Notes: generated by a model not told the origin, from the letters alone. A DNA stretch of 14,414 nucleotides from Actinobacteria bacterium ATB1 (GCA_021404985.1 QWHP01000014.1:1-14414), one strand, 5' to 3'. Positions 6,789 to 13,836 are shown, numbered from the stretch's first letter. Program-made: numbers and translations.

Positions 6789-7378
6789 CGCCAACCCGAA
6801 GGGTCGCGCCCGAAGAGGCAGACGAGCCGGGTTGCGTCGCCGGCATCCTCCGGCGGGTCGACGGGGCTCGCGAAGTACGGAGTGCCGGCCTCGAGCATCG
6901 GCCGCCAGGCCTCCCCCCACGCAAGACATGCGCCGACGAGCTCCGCGTCAGGATGCCAGTCGAGTCCGGCGGCAGCGGCGAGATCCCAGGCATGCACGAC
7001 CAGGTCGACGATTCTCTGCTTGGTGAACTCCGCAGCCGGAAGATCCCCGAAGCTCAGATGGACGGTCCGCTCCATCGCACCCTGGACCTCCATCGACGCG
7101 CAGGCGGGCTCGGTCGAGGTGCGGCACGCACCGGCAGGGTCCTCGCCGAGGACGTCCCCGTCGAAGCGGTCACCGACCTCGTCGATCGTCGCCCCCTCCA
7201 TGAGCTCGGGCACCCAGAGGTTCTCCGCCACGTTGTGGTTCACCAACATGCGGACGTCCCACTCCCGGCAGGGGGTCCGAGAGTCCCAGCGAGCCTCGGC
7301 CACCTCCTCGACGATCGCAGCTAAGGCTTCGGCCGCCGCGCGGTGCAGAGTTGGGAGGCCGGCGGACACCGCGTTCAC
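6785..7378 (-). CDS. MDMPI-like / TIGR03086-type metal-binding protein (197 aa)
   Basis: Resembles the actinobacterial DinB-related family that includes mycothiol-dependent maleylpyruvate isomerase N-terminal domains. TPCREWDVRMLVNHNVAEN lies at 35-53 with a likely metal ligand H48. A second conserved block, VDLVVHAWDLAAAAGL, lies at 124-139, with H129 in the HAWDLA signature. Such proteins bind a divalent metal in a four-helix bundle and many use mycothiol, but the reaction of this one is unknown. GTG 7378 overlaps the upstream stop (GTGA), and its own stop overlaps the LLM start the same way, so the three genes should be translated together. Its place between an ipdC-like gene and an LLM gene suggests an accessory role in steroid or CoA-thioester metabolism, which is inference only. 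Confidence 0.8.
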   Translation of the reverse strand: MNAVSAGLPTLHRAAAEALAAIVEEVAEARWDSRTPCREWDVRMLVNHNVAENLWVPELMEGATIDEVGDRFDGDVLGEDPAGACRTSTEPACASMEVQGAMERTVHLSFGDLPAAEFTKQRIVDLVVHAWDLAAAAGLDWHPDAELVGACLAWGEAWRPMLEAGTPYFASPVDPPEDAGDATRLVCLFGRDPSGWR

Positions 7379-8469
7379 GACCCCTCCCCTTCCGGGCTCG
7401 TGCCTCCCCCAGAACCGCAGATCCGGCCCAGGGTGGCCTCCGCCTCCCGCATGATCTGCGTCAGGAGATCCCTCACACTCGGCAGCTCGTCGATCGCCCC
7501 GACCACCTGGCCCGCCGGCAGTATCCCGACATCGGCGTCGCCGTCGACCATCCCCTGTTTCGTGAGCATCGGAGCATTGGCTGCCATCGCGACCTGGCTC
7601 CAGGTCAGATCCTGTTCCCTGTGCATCCGGCGCCCCGACCGCAGCAGGTCGCCGAGGCCAACACCTGTCTGGCGGCGGAAGCGCAGAGCGTTGGCCGCAG
7701 CGCGCGGGAAGCGGGTCAGGGTCGAGGCGCCCTCCAGAGCCTCGACGGTCCCGGTGCGGATCACGCGTTGGGGAACACCGTCGATCGCTTCGGTCACAAC
7801 CGTTCCCAGGAGACCCGTGTCCATGTACACGTCCTTGACGTTGTCAGGGACCCTGCTCTCGCGAGTCAGGAGGAACCTGGTGCCCATCGCGACGCCCTCG
7901 GCGCCGTAGGACATGGCAGCGACGAGGCCCCGGCCGTCGAAGTAGCCCCCGGCCGCGATCACGGGGATGTCGACGGTGTCGACCACTAGTGGCACGAGCA
8001 GGGAAGTCGGGATGGATCCCGTGTGCCCACCCCCCTCGGCGCCCTGGGCGATGACGGCGTCCACCCCCCACGCCGCGGTCTTCTCGGCATGGCGGGGCGC
8101 TCCCACGGTCGGGATGCACACGATGCCGGCGTCCTTCAGGGTCTTGACCATCGCCTCGCCCGGTGCCTGGGCGAAGCTCGCCACCTTCACACCATGCGAG
8201 ATGATCATGCGGACGCGTTCCTCGGAGTCGGGCTGGACCGGCACCAGGTTGACTCCGAAGGGGGCTTCGGTCCGTTCCTTGACCTCGCCGATCGCCTTGT
8301 CGAGCTCGGCGAGGGTCATCGTCGCTGAGGCGAGGATGCCGAGGCCGCCGGCCTCGGCCGTCGCCGAGGTGAGGCTCACTCCCGAGACCCATCCCATGCC
8401 CGTCTGGACGATCGGGAACCTACAACCCGCCAGTTCACAGAGGCGTGTCCGCAGAGGATCGGAACTCAT
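7375..8469 (-). CDS. ipdC: Nitronate-monooxygenase-family flavoenzyme, IpdC-like (364 aa)
   Basis: An FMN-binding TIM-barrel protein of the NMO/2-nitropropane dioxygenase family. VQTGMGWVSG is at 21-30, GGLGILASATMTL at 41-53, QGAEGGGHTG at 142-151 (family His149), AAGGYFDGRG at 172-181 and GVAMGTRFLLT at 192-202. Sequence and length closely resemble, from memory, M. tuberculosis Rv3553 (IpdC). IpdC acts in steroid C/D-ring degradation and is thought to oxidise the indanone-CoA just before EchA20. In M. tuberculosis the gene follows ipdB; here it heads its own operon about 3.7 kb from ipdB. A longer GTG start at 8505 lies on the likely -35 element, so ATG 8469 is preferred: it matches the family N-terminus and has a well-placed leaderless promoter. 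The C-terminal GSGGGTSPEGEGS tail is unconserved. Confidence 0.87.
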   Translation of the reverse strand: MSSDPLRTRLCELAGCRFPIVQTGMGWVSGVSLTSATAEAGGLGILASATMTLAELDKAIGEVKERTEAPFGVNLVPVQPDSEERVRMIISHGVKVASFAQAPGEAMVKTLKDAGIVCIPTVGAPRHAEKTAAWGVDAVIAQGAEGGGHTGSIPTSLLVPLVVDTVDIPVIAAGGYFDGRGLVAAMSYGAEGVAMGTRFLLTRESRVPDNVKDVYMDTGLLGTVVTEAIDGVPQRVIRTGTVEALEGASTLTRFPRAAANALRFRRQTGVGLGDLLRSGRRMHREQDLTWSQVAMAANAPMLTKQGMVDGDADVGILPAGQVVGAIDELPSVRDLLTQIMREAEATLGRICGSGGGTSPEGEGS

Positions 8470-8475
8470 GAGGGC

Positions 8476-8505
8476 ACGGTACCCGGGGTGCCGGATGCCT
8501 GTCAC
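8476..8505 (-). promoter_or_regulatory. Candidate leaderless promoter of the ipdC-like operon
   Basis: On the minus strand, GTGACA (8505-8500) matches five of six -35 consensus bases. It is followed at an 18-nt spacing by TACCGT (8481-8476), which fits TANNNT. Six nt then separate the -10 from ATG 8469, so transcription would begin at or next to the start codon. No Shine-Dalgarno is visible there, which is consistent with leaderless translation. Confidence 0.5.
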
Positions 8506-8545
8506 GATCGGACGACATCCGTCTCGGGAATGTCACCCGGATCTT

Positions 8546-8573
8546 CATGATGCCGGACACGCTGCCGATCATG
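8546..8573. repeat. Weak inverted repeat CATGAT-N16-ATCATG in the divergent intergenic region
   Basis: The arms CATGAT and ATCATG are exact reverse complements with similar flanking bases (GCCGG and CCG). They lie between the ipdC-like promoter and the start of the exported-protein gene at 8597. The site could be an operator, but six-base arms are short and chance is plausible. Confidence 0.2.
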
Positions 8574-8596
8574 TCATGGGGAGGAAGTAGGACAGC

Positions 8597-8845
8597 ATGG
8601 ACGTGGATCGTGAGCCGAGCGTGCGGACGGCAAATCCCGCGGCGCGGGGGTTCTCCGTCGCCGCTGCCGTTCTGTCGTTGATGCTCCTCAGCGTTCAACC
8701 GGCGTCCGCCCAGACAGAGACCGGATCTCCCACTCAGGGGGGCACGTGGACCGTCTCTCTGCTCGGGACAGGCACCATGTCGCTCACCGTGTCCGACGGT
8801 GGCCGCTTCGACGAGATGCTCGTGGTACCCCCCCGGTCGGCCTAA
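8597..8845 (+). pseudogene. N-terminal part of an exported protein, ended early by TAA
   Basis: Begins at ATG 8597 with AGGA four nt upstream. The product has a Sec-type signal: a charged N-terminus, a hydrophobic core (FSVAAAVLSLMLLSV near 19-33) and a likely cleavage site after PASA near residue 38. A beta-rich segment follows (GTWTVSLLGTGTMSL and a TVSDGGRFDEMLVV stretch). The frame stops at TAA 8843-8845, but the same frame continues downstream with coherent, GC3-biased codons (REVRSFRLVLGDPAGMAFQVAGES). I therefore read it as the front half of a longer protein. It could instead be a genuine 82-residue secreted peptide. I do not recognise the family. Confidence 0.55.
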
Positions 8846-8863
8846 GCCGGGTCCCCCGGTCGG
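8830..8863 (+). repeat. 11-bp direct repeat flanking the premature stop
   Basis: CCCCCGGTCGG occurs at 8830-8840 and again at 8853-8863, 23 bp apart, with TAA 8843-8845 between the copies. The first copy ends a run of seven C (8828-8834). Removing exactly 24 bp would rejoin the two halves in frame as VPP-GREV. A simple 23-bp slippage would not, so the history needs an additional one-base change in the C run. Confidence 0.6.
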
Positions 8864-9409
8864 GAGGTGCGGAGTTTTCGGCTCGTTCTGGGTGATCCAG
8901 CCGGTATGGCTTTCCAGGTGGCCGGTGAGTCCCCCGATCAGAGCGACACCCCAGGTGCCGCTGGGTCCACGCCTGCGGGCTCGACCGGCGCTGGCGTCGC
9001 CGGATCCGACGGTGGAATCGGCTCCAGCTCCTCGGGACGAGGAGGCAGAGGCAGTGGCGACGCCGCCGGCCACGGCAACTCGGGCGGTTCCACCCAGGGC
9101 GGAGGCTCGAGCGGCAACAGCGGCAGTGCGGGACGGGGACAAGGGACCTCCGACAAGGGTGTAGGCGAGGACGCGGGGCGGGTCAGGGAACAGGGCGGGG
9201 ATGCGACAGCCTCGGCAACAGCGGGAGGAACGCGCCCGGGAACCCGAACAGAAGCCACGGAGGCGGTTGAAGACCGGGAGAACGGAGCTTGGGCACTCGA
9301 CGGCCGATCGGGAGGATTGGCGCAGCAATCCTCGTCGCCCTGCTATCGGCGGGTTGCTCAAGCTCGGCGTCGAACGGCACCGCCGGAGCCGATCCTGGCA
9401 CCGAGTTGA
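8846..9409 (+). pseudogene. Continuation of the exported Gly/Ser-rich protein after the TAA
   Basis: This stretch follows the stop at 8843 in the same frame. It first encodes a beta-like segment (REVRSFRLVLGDPAGMAFQVAGES, about 8861-8932), then a long low-complexity region rich in Gly, Ser, Ala and Asp (about 8940-9200), which looks like an extracellular linker. After about 9280 the frame runs into the signal peptide of the next gene and loses coding character, so the true end is unclear and another frameshift may lie near there. No start codon with a good ribosome site begins this part, so independent translation is unlikely. No other gene is visible in the stretch. Confidence 0.45.
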
Positions 9410-9932
9410 GGAACGCAGCCACGCAAATGGCCGATGCCCGAAGCTTCAGATATGAAGCCCTCGTGTCATCGGGATCCGATTCGGTCACGGTGAACGGTGG
9501 CTTCCAGGCACCCGACCGGACCCGCCAGACGGTCACGTACGACGGCGGGACCGTCGAGCTTGTGATCGTGGGGGACCAGATGTGGCTGTGGGACTTCGTC
9601 GACGGCGGCTGGAAGGCCGCCAACCCCGAGGCCTCCGAGACAACCGACCCTCGAACGGGATGGCGGACATCTTCGGAGAGCTCGAGAACGTGACCGACGT
9701 CACGCGCCATGGCGAGCCACTTGCGTTCCACCTCGACGAGAGCGCGTCACGGTCCCTCTTCGAGGGGTCAGTCCGTCGGGTGAGCCGCTCCCTTCCGCTC
9801 TGCAGGGAAGGGCGACTGTCCGGGACGGGCTCCTCACGGACCTCGTGCTCGAGAGTGGCAACGCCCATGCGAGCCGTGATCAGCTACGACGCCGTGAACG
9901 CAGCCATGCCGGTCACGCCTCCGCCCGTATAG
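9289..9932 (+). pseudogene. Lipoprotein gene (LppX/LprG-like or LolA-like fold), broken by three frameshifts
   Basis: A TTG start gives a lipoprotein signal with lipobox LLSAGC (Cys at residue 23), followed by RNAATQMADARSFRYEAL and a VTYDGGTVELVIVGDQMWLW strand pattern. These are typical of lipid-binding LppX/LprAFG or LolA-like lipoproteins. Coherent sequence then changes frame three times. Near 9650 it moves to the frame of GMADIFGELENVTDVTRHGE and HLDESASRSLFEG. Near 9770 it moves to the frame of LQGRATVRDGLLTDLVLESG. Near 9862 it returns to RAVISYDAVNAAMPVTPPPV and stops at TAG 9930-9932. The unbroken frames end early or are scrambled, so the copy is probably non-functional unless the read contains errors. 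The start lies inside the end of the preceding interrupted gene, and its GGAG is too close for ideal initiation. Confidence 0.75.
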
Positions 9933-9967
9933 AGAACGCTGTACTAGTGTCGGAGAATGGCGTTCTC
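9932..9967. promoter_or_regulatory. Inverted repeat flanking the tetR promoter and start codon
   Basis: GAGAACGC (9932-9939) and GCGTTCTC (9960-9967) are perfect reverse complements with a 20-nt spacer that holds the candidate -10 and the ATG. Repressor binding at both arms would block the tetR gene's own expression, so autoregulation is a reasonable guess. The left arm starts at the end of the lipoprotein pseudogene. Confidence 0.4.
9945..9950 (+). promoter_or_regulatory. Candidate -10 of a leaderless tetR promoter
   Basis: TAGTGT fits TANNNT and ends six nt before ATG 9957, the same geometry as at the ipdC-like gene. The GGAGA next to the ATG is too close to act as a normal ribosome site. 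No convincing -35 is visible at 17-18 nt. Confidence 0.35.
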
Positions 9968-10670
9968 CCGACAGGTCGCCGCCGTCCGCCCCCAAGCCGA
10001 GGTCGCGACAGGCAACGGCAGCAACGGGATCCGGCGCGAACCCACGTGGCGCGACCGCATGCTCGACCGGTCCCTCGGCCCGGCGCGTTCCCGTTCGGAG
10101 CAACAGGCGTTCACCCTCCTCGAGGCGGCGCGTGACCTCATCGCCGAACACGGATCCCCTCAGTTCACCGTGAGGCAGGTGCTCGAGCGAAGCGGGCTCG
10201 CGGCCAAGACGTTCTACAGGCACTTCGAGAGCAAGGACGACCTCCTGCTCGCCGTCATGGAAGAGGACCTCAACAAGGGCGCCCTGATCCTCGCGTCCAT
10301 GGTCGACGAGCACGCCGACCCTCGCAGCCGCCTCCGCGCGTACGTGACCGGCCTCGTCGGCTTCCTCAGCGTCGACGTGGCCCGCCCCTACATGTCCGTC
10401 ATGGCGCATGAACAGCTCCGCCTCGCGGGACGTGACCCCGAGGCCGTCCGGCGCGTCACTTCACCGCTCATCGACCTCCTCGAGAGAGAGCTCGAGGCAG
10501 CGGCGGCGGCAGGGGTCGTGCGACCGGAGTCGATACCACTCGACACGTTGACTGTCTTCCACCTCGTGGTTTCACAGATCCAGGCTCTACTCCTCGGACA
10601 GATCGGCGGCGACGCCGTCGAGCTTGGGGAGTACACCTGGGCCTTCGTGGAGTCCGCCCTTGCGAGATGA
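9957..10670 (+). CDS. TetR-family transcriptional regulator (237 aa)
   Basis: Has a TetR helix-turn-helix at about residues 70-91 (FTVRQVLERSGLAAKTFYRHF) followed by ESKDDLLLAVMEE, the standard junction to helix 4. The rest is a helical ligand-binding domain, with PLIDLLERELEAAAAAGVV near 167-185. A helix ending in the Gln- and Leu-rich LVVSQIQALLLGQ follows. The ~45 residues before helix 1 are longer than usual for TetR. A downstream ATG at 10059 would shorten them, but no ribosome site favours it, while ATG 9957 has a leaderless -10. The P450 gene follows after 58 nt on the same strand, so it likely controls the P450-ferredoxin genes, itself, or the palindrome-bearing operon at 4 kb. The ligand is probably an acyl-CoA or steroid intermediate, by inference from neighbours. 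Confidence 0.88.
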   Translation: MAFSRQVAAVRPQAEVATGNGSNGIRREPTWRDRMLDRSLGPARSRSEQQAFTLLEAARDLIAEHGSPQFTVRQVLERSGLAAKTFYRHFESKDDLLLAVMEEDLNKGALILASMVDEHADPRSRLRAYVTGLVGFLSVDVARPYMSVMAHEQLRLAGRDPEAVRRVTSPLIDLLERELEAAAAAGVVRPESIPLDTLTVFHLVVSQIQALLLGQIGGDAVELGEYTWAFVESALAR

Positions 10671-10680
10671 TCGAATCCGA

Positions 10681-10708
10681 CAGTTGCCAGTTGCCAGTTG
10701 CCAGTTGA
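10681..10708 (+). repeat. Four tandem 7-bp repeats upstream of the P450 gene
   Basis: CAGTTGC occurs three times in a row (10681, 10688, 10695), followed by CAGTTGA (10702-10708), with no interruption. The array lies between the tetR stop and the P450 start and ends 20 nt before the ATG. Short tandem arrays of this kind can change copy number by slippage and alter spacing in a leader or promoter. Confidence 0.9.
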
Positions 10709-10728
10709 GCCGACATCGGGGGGAAACG

Positions 10729-11970
10729 ATGAGCCAGTACCAGAACCCGCCTTCGGGCACGCCGGCGGAAGCCTTCAATCCGTTCGACGCCGAGATCGCC
10801 AGGGATCCACAGAAGCACTTCAAGGCAGTGCGTGACGAGACGCCGGTCGTCTCGACACCGCCGCCGTTCCGGAACTACGTCGTTTCCAGGTACGAGGACG
10901 TGCGTTGGGTACTCAAGCATCCCGAGCTCTTCTCCTCGAGCGCGGAAGCCGTGCCGATCGGCCAGGACCGTCCGTTGATACCGCTCCAGATCGACCCACC
11001 GGAACACGCCAAGTACAGAAGGCTCCTCGATCCCCTGTTCGCCCCGAAGGCAGTCGCAGTGATCGAGGACGACGCCCGCAAGCTCGTGAACGAGATCATC
11101 GACCGCTTCGACGGGAGCGCCACGATCGATTTCCACGACCAGTTCTCCGTACCGGTTCCATGCACGCTGTTCCTACGCCTGATGGGCCTTCCACAGGAGC
11201 ATCTCGACCAGTTCCTCACCTGGAAGGACCAGATTCTGCGTGCCGACGTCGACCCGGAGGACTACGACGACGCGTCAGAGCTGATCAAGGCAGCGGACGC
11301 TATGAGGCGGGATGCCGGCAAGCAGATCTACGCCTATTTCTCGGAGGCCATGGAGGAACGCCGCACGAAGAGGACCGACGATCTCCTGTCCTATCTCGTC
11401 CACACCGAGCTCGAGGGTCGCACGCTGACCGACGAAGAGGTCCTCGACGTCTGCTTCCTGTTCATCATCGCCGGGCTCGACACCGTGACAGCCTCTCTCG
11501 ACTGCATGATCGCCCGCTTGGCGCGCCACCCCGATGAGAGGCAGGCCCTGGTGGACGATCCGGCCCTGATCCCGGGTGCGGTCGAGGAGCTCCTCCGCTA
11601 CGAGACCCCCGTGACGGGAATCATCCGCCTCACAACCGAACCCGTGGAGTTGCACGGCGTCACGATGGAACCGCGTTCGATGGTCACATGCCTCCTGCAC
11701 GCCGCAGATACGGACGAAAGAGAGTTCCCCGACCCCGACGAGGTCGACTTCGAGCGGGAACCGAACCGGCACATCGCGTTCGGCGCCGGGCCACACCGCT
11801 GCCTCGGCTCGCACCTGGCGCGTCTCGAGCTGAGAGTGGCCCTCGAGGAGTTCCACGCCCGCGTGCCCGAGTACACAGTCCCGCCTGAAGCCAACCTCGC
11901 GTTCACACCCGGGATCAGGGCCGCGAGCCCGCTCCCTCTCTTGATCGGGAACGCGGCAAAGGAGTCCTGA
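10729..11970 (+). CDS. Cytochrome P450 (413 aa)
   Basis: A soluble bacterial class-I P450, which inserts one oxygen atom into a C-H bond using electrons from a ferredoxin. It has the I-helix AGLDT (248-252), the K-helix ExxR in EELLR (E287/R290), and the heme loop FGAGPHRCLGSHLARLE (351-367) with Cys358 as the iron ligand. The N-terminal SQYQNPPSGTPAEAFNPFD and the IPLQIDPPEHAKYRRLLDPLF block (84-104) are also typical. Length is normal. The frame is open upstream to 10624, but that part covers the tetR end and the tandem repeats. ATG 10729 has a GGGGGG stretch at a suitable distance. The ferredoxin gene starts 5 nt after the stop. Neighbouring steroid-ring genes make a steroid or branched-lipid substrate plausible, but I do not assign a CYP family. 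Confidence 0.95.
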   Translation: MSQYQNPPSGTPAEAFNPFDAEIARDPQKHFKAVRDETPVVSTPPPFRNYVVSRYEDVRWVLKHPELFSSSAEAVPIGQDRPLIPLQIDPPEHAKYRRLLDPLFAPKAVAVIEDDARKLVNEIIDRFDGSATIDFHDQFSVPVPCTLFLRLMGLPQEHLDQFLTWKDQILRADVDPEDYDDASELIKAADAMRRDAGKQIYAYFSEAMEERRTKRTDDLLSYLVHTELEGRTLTDEEVLDVCFLFIIAGLDTVTASLDCMIARLARHPDERQALVDDPALIPGAVEELLRYETPVTGIIRLTTEPVELHGVTMEPRSMVTCLLHAADTDEREFPDPDEVDFEREPNRHIAFGAGPHRCLGSHLARLELRVALEEFHARVPEYTVPPEANLAFTPGIRAASPLPLLIGNAAKES

Positions 11971-11975
11971 TCGCA

Positions 11976-12167
11976 ATGCGTGTCTCAGTCGATCCCGACG
12001 AGTGCGTCGGACACGGACGCTGTTACGTCGTCGCGCCGGACGTGTTCCAGCCCGACGTCCTCGGACACTGCGTGGTCATCCGGCCGGAGGTGCCGGAGGA
12101 GTTCGAGACAGCCGCACGCCAGGCCGCGGCTGCCTGCCCCGAAGAGGCGATCTCGATCAGCAGTTGA
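11976..12167 (+). CDS. [3Fe-4S] ferredoxin, P450 electron donor (63 aa)
   Basis: A small ferredoxin with CVGHGRC (C10...C16) and ACPEEAI (C54). The cluster-binding pattern is C-x2-H-x2-C...C-P, where the position of the fourth ligand of a 4Fe-4S protein is His13. This is the form of actinobacterial ferredoxins that serve P450s. It starts 5 nt after the P450 stop, with GGAG in the P450 3' end, so the two are co-expressed partners. A ferredoxin reductase is not in the window. The stop lies only 8 nt from the convergent ipdB stop. Confidence 0.93.
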   Translation: MRVSVDPDECVGHGRCYVVAPDVFQPDVLGHCVVIRPEVPEEFETAARQAAAACPEEAISISS

Positions 12168-12175
12168 CTCCCCCG

Positions 12176-12946
12176 TCAGTCGTGCGGGACCTCGCGGGCG
12201 CACAGACCGGTGGGGTCGATTTGCGTGCGGAGCAACTCCAGCTCCTCGTCCGTGGGGTCGCGCGTCGTCGGCACGCCGGCGTCGATCGCTATCTCGAATC
12301 CCGTCGCCGCCACCACGTCGTCCACGGTGACGCCTGGATGCAGGGACCGCAGCCGCATTGCCCGCTCGGGCGTCTCGAAGTCGAAGACACCCAGGTTCGA
12401 GACGACACGTCTGATCTCGTGGAACCGCGCGACGTGCCCGAGCGCAGCAGCCCGGTCGTATCCGACGCCACACACGACGTCCACCTTGGGGACGAAGACC
12501 TTCGCCGAATGGTTGGGCACCCAGTAACTCGTCGTGTGGTTGATGGTGTTGCCGGGTGCTCCTCGCATGCCGAGGAGCATGGCCTTCGGGTGTTCCCAGG
12601 GCCCGATGCACGCGATGTTCTGGTTGCCGAACCGGTCGATCTGGCTTGCTCCCATGATCACGTGGCGGCGACCCCACCAGAGGGTGTCGAACACCTTCCG
12701 GAAGGGCATCCACGCCTCCGTGCAGGTGTCGTTGTCCCCAACCGATCCTCCCAGTGGGAGGATCCCGGCGACTCCGATGGAGACACCGTCGGTGAGCAGC
12801 AGGTCGGGCTCGAAAGTTGCGCGAGCGAGACGCCCCGCCGCCGAGGGAATCGTGCCCATCGGCGAAGCGAAGATCTCACCGTCACCACGGAAGGCCTCTG
12901 CGAGGGCGACGACGCAATGGTCGGCGCGCGTGATCACGGTGCTCAA
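12176..12946 (-). CDS. ipdB: IpdB, beta subunit of the steroid ring-opening CoA hydrolase (256 aa)
   Basis: A CoA-transferase-fold beta subunit. With IpdA it hydrolytically opens the last steroid-derived ring (COCHEA-CoA) in actinobacterial cholesterol degradation. Recognisable segments are FEPDLLLTDG (45-54), EAWMPFRKVFDTLWWGRRH (77-95), GASQIDRFGNQN (99-110), GAPGNTINHTTSYWVPNH (129-146) and VVSNLGVFDF (181-190). These align well, from memory, with M. tuberculosis Rv3552. The TTG start forms a TTGA overlap with the ipdA stop, with GAGGGGG about 7 nt upstream; a GTG three codons later is the alternative. Length is close to the Mycobacterium protein. It is last in the echA20-ipdA-ipdB operon and convergent with the ferredoxin gene. 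Confidence 0.93.
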   Translation of the reverse strand: MSTVITRADHCVVALAEAFRGDGEIFASPMGTIPSAAGRLARATFEPDLLLTDGVSIGVAGILPLGGSVGDNDTCTEAWMPFRKVFDTLWWGRRHVIMGASQIDRFGNQNIACIGPWEHPKAMLLGMRGAPGNTINHTTSYWVPNHSAKVFVPKVDVVCGVGYDRAAALGHVARFHEIRRVVSNLGVFDFETPERAMRLRSLHPGVTVDDVVAATGFEIAIDAGVPTTRDPTDEELELLRTQIDPTGLCAREVPHD

Positions 12947-13836
12947 CTGCCGGCCCCCTCGCCTCCACGGACGGCCCGTGCACGCGTGTCCTCTTCCACG
13001 GCTTCCTGGTAGGCAGCCTCGCTCTCGACCTCCAGGTAGCGAGCCGAGAACTCCTGCCAGAGATCCGGGTCCTTTGCCGTCCCCGCGTACGCCTTCTGGA
13101 AGATCTCGTCCCGGTCATGGTCGGGCGGACACTCCGTGAAATGGGCACCGTTGGGTGCCACGACGACCCCCTCGACCATCGTCCGGTCGACGAGGAGGTT
13201 GCGAGCCGAGGTGCCCTCGAGGAGTCCGTCCGTGCTGACGAGCTCCTCGGCGGACACGTAGGCATGGCGCGCCGCCTTGCAGAAGAGGTCGTCGAAGTAG
13301 GGGTCCGGCCCGAGGACCACCCCGTTCCCGCGAGCGTCGGCACGGTTGACGTGCACGTAGGCCACATCGAGCTCGAGGGCGGGTACGGCAACGAGCTCCT
13401 CCTCCGTGTAGGGGGACTCGACCGTCCGCAGGCCGGGGTCCAGGCGAAGCACGTCGGACCCAAGACCCGCTCGCAGGGGAAGGAATGGCAGGCGGATCGA
13501 GGCCGCGAGGAGCCCCGCGTAGAACATGCCCTCGTCCCATTCCCGGGCCTCGATCATGCCCGTTTCGCGCGCCTTGCGAAAGTGAGGTTCGAGAGGGATC
13601 GAGTCGAGCGTTGCGAAGGCGTAGACCGCCTTTCTCACGCGTCCGGCTGCGCACAGGAGCCCGAGGTCCGGACCACCCCAGCTCACGACGGTCAAATCCT
13701 TCACCCCGGCTCTCAGGATGGCGCGCACGAACGCCATGGGCTTGCGTCTCGATCCCCAACCGCCGATGCCCACGGTCATACCGTCCGAGACGACTGCGAC
13801 CGCCTCGTCGACCGACAGAGTCTTGTCCGCCGTCAA
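12943..13836 (-). CDS. ipdA: IpdA, alpha subunit of the steroid ring-opening CoA hydrolase (297 aa)
   Basis: The alpha subunit of the IpdAB hydrolase. MTVGIGGWGSRRKPMAFVRA is at 20-39, the GGPDLGLLCAAGRV block at 54-67, EAREWDEGM at 96-104, RLPFLPLRAGLGSD at 115-128 and DPYFDDLF at 178-185. The Glu of DEGM (E102 here) corresponds, by my reading, to the proposed catalytic Glu105 of the Rhodococcus enzyme. Family CoA-transferases normally form a glutamyl-CoA intermediate, but IpdAB instead catalyses hydrolysis. The start is TTG, overlapping the echA20 stop as TTGA; GGGGAGGAAACC just before it is a strong ribosome site, which decides this start. The C-terminal tail, EEDTRARAVRGGEGAGS, is variable. 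Confidence 0.94.
   Translation of the reverse strand: MTADKTLSVDEAVAVVSDGMTVGIGGWGSRRKPMAFVRAILRAGVKDLTVVSWGGPDLGLLCAAGRVRKAVYAFATLDSIPLEPHFRKARETGMIEAREWDEGMFYAGLLAASIRLPFLPLRAGLGSDVLRLDPGLRTVESPYTEEELVAVPALELDVAYVHVNRADARGNGVVLGPDPYFDDLFCKAARHAYVSAEELVSTDGLLEGTSARNLLVDRTMVEGVVVAPNGAHFTECPPDHDRDEIFQKAYAGTAKDPDLWQEFSARYLEVESEAAYQEAVEEDTRARAVRGGEGAGS

Noticed and set aside
5979..7454. A 491-codon open frame on the plus strand
   Set aside because: It is antisense to the LLM and MDMPI-like genes, has no domain signature, and changes composition as it crosses their boundary.
9689..9704. Palindrome CGTGAC-N4-GTCACG resembling the operator at 4061
   Set aside because: It lies inside the lipoprotein pseudogene within codons of a recognisable protein segment. 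Only part of the arm (TGAC/GTCA) is shared with the 4061 site, so chance is likely.
12171..12175. Possible terminator between the ferredoxin and ipdB genes
   Set aside because: The gap is only 8 nt with no stem-loop or T-run, so no intrinsic terminator can be supported.
12002..13012. A 336-codon open frame on the plus strand
   Set aside because: It runs over the ferredoxin and antisense to ipdB, both well supported; no family features are seen.
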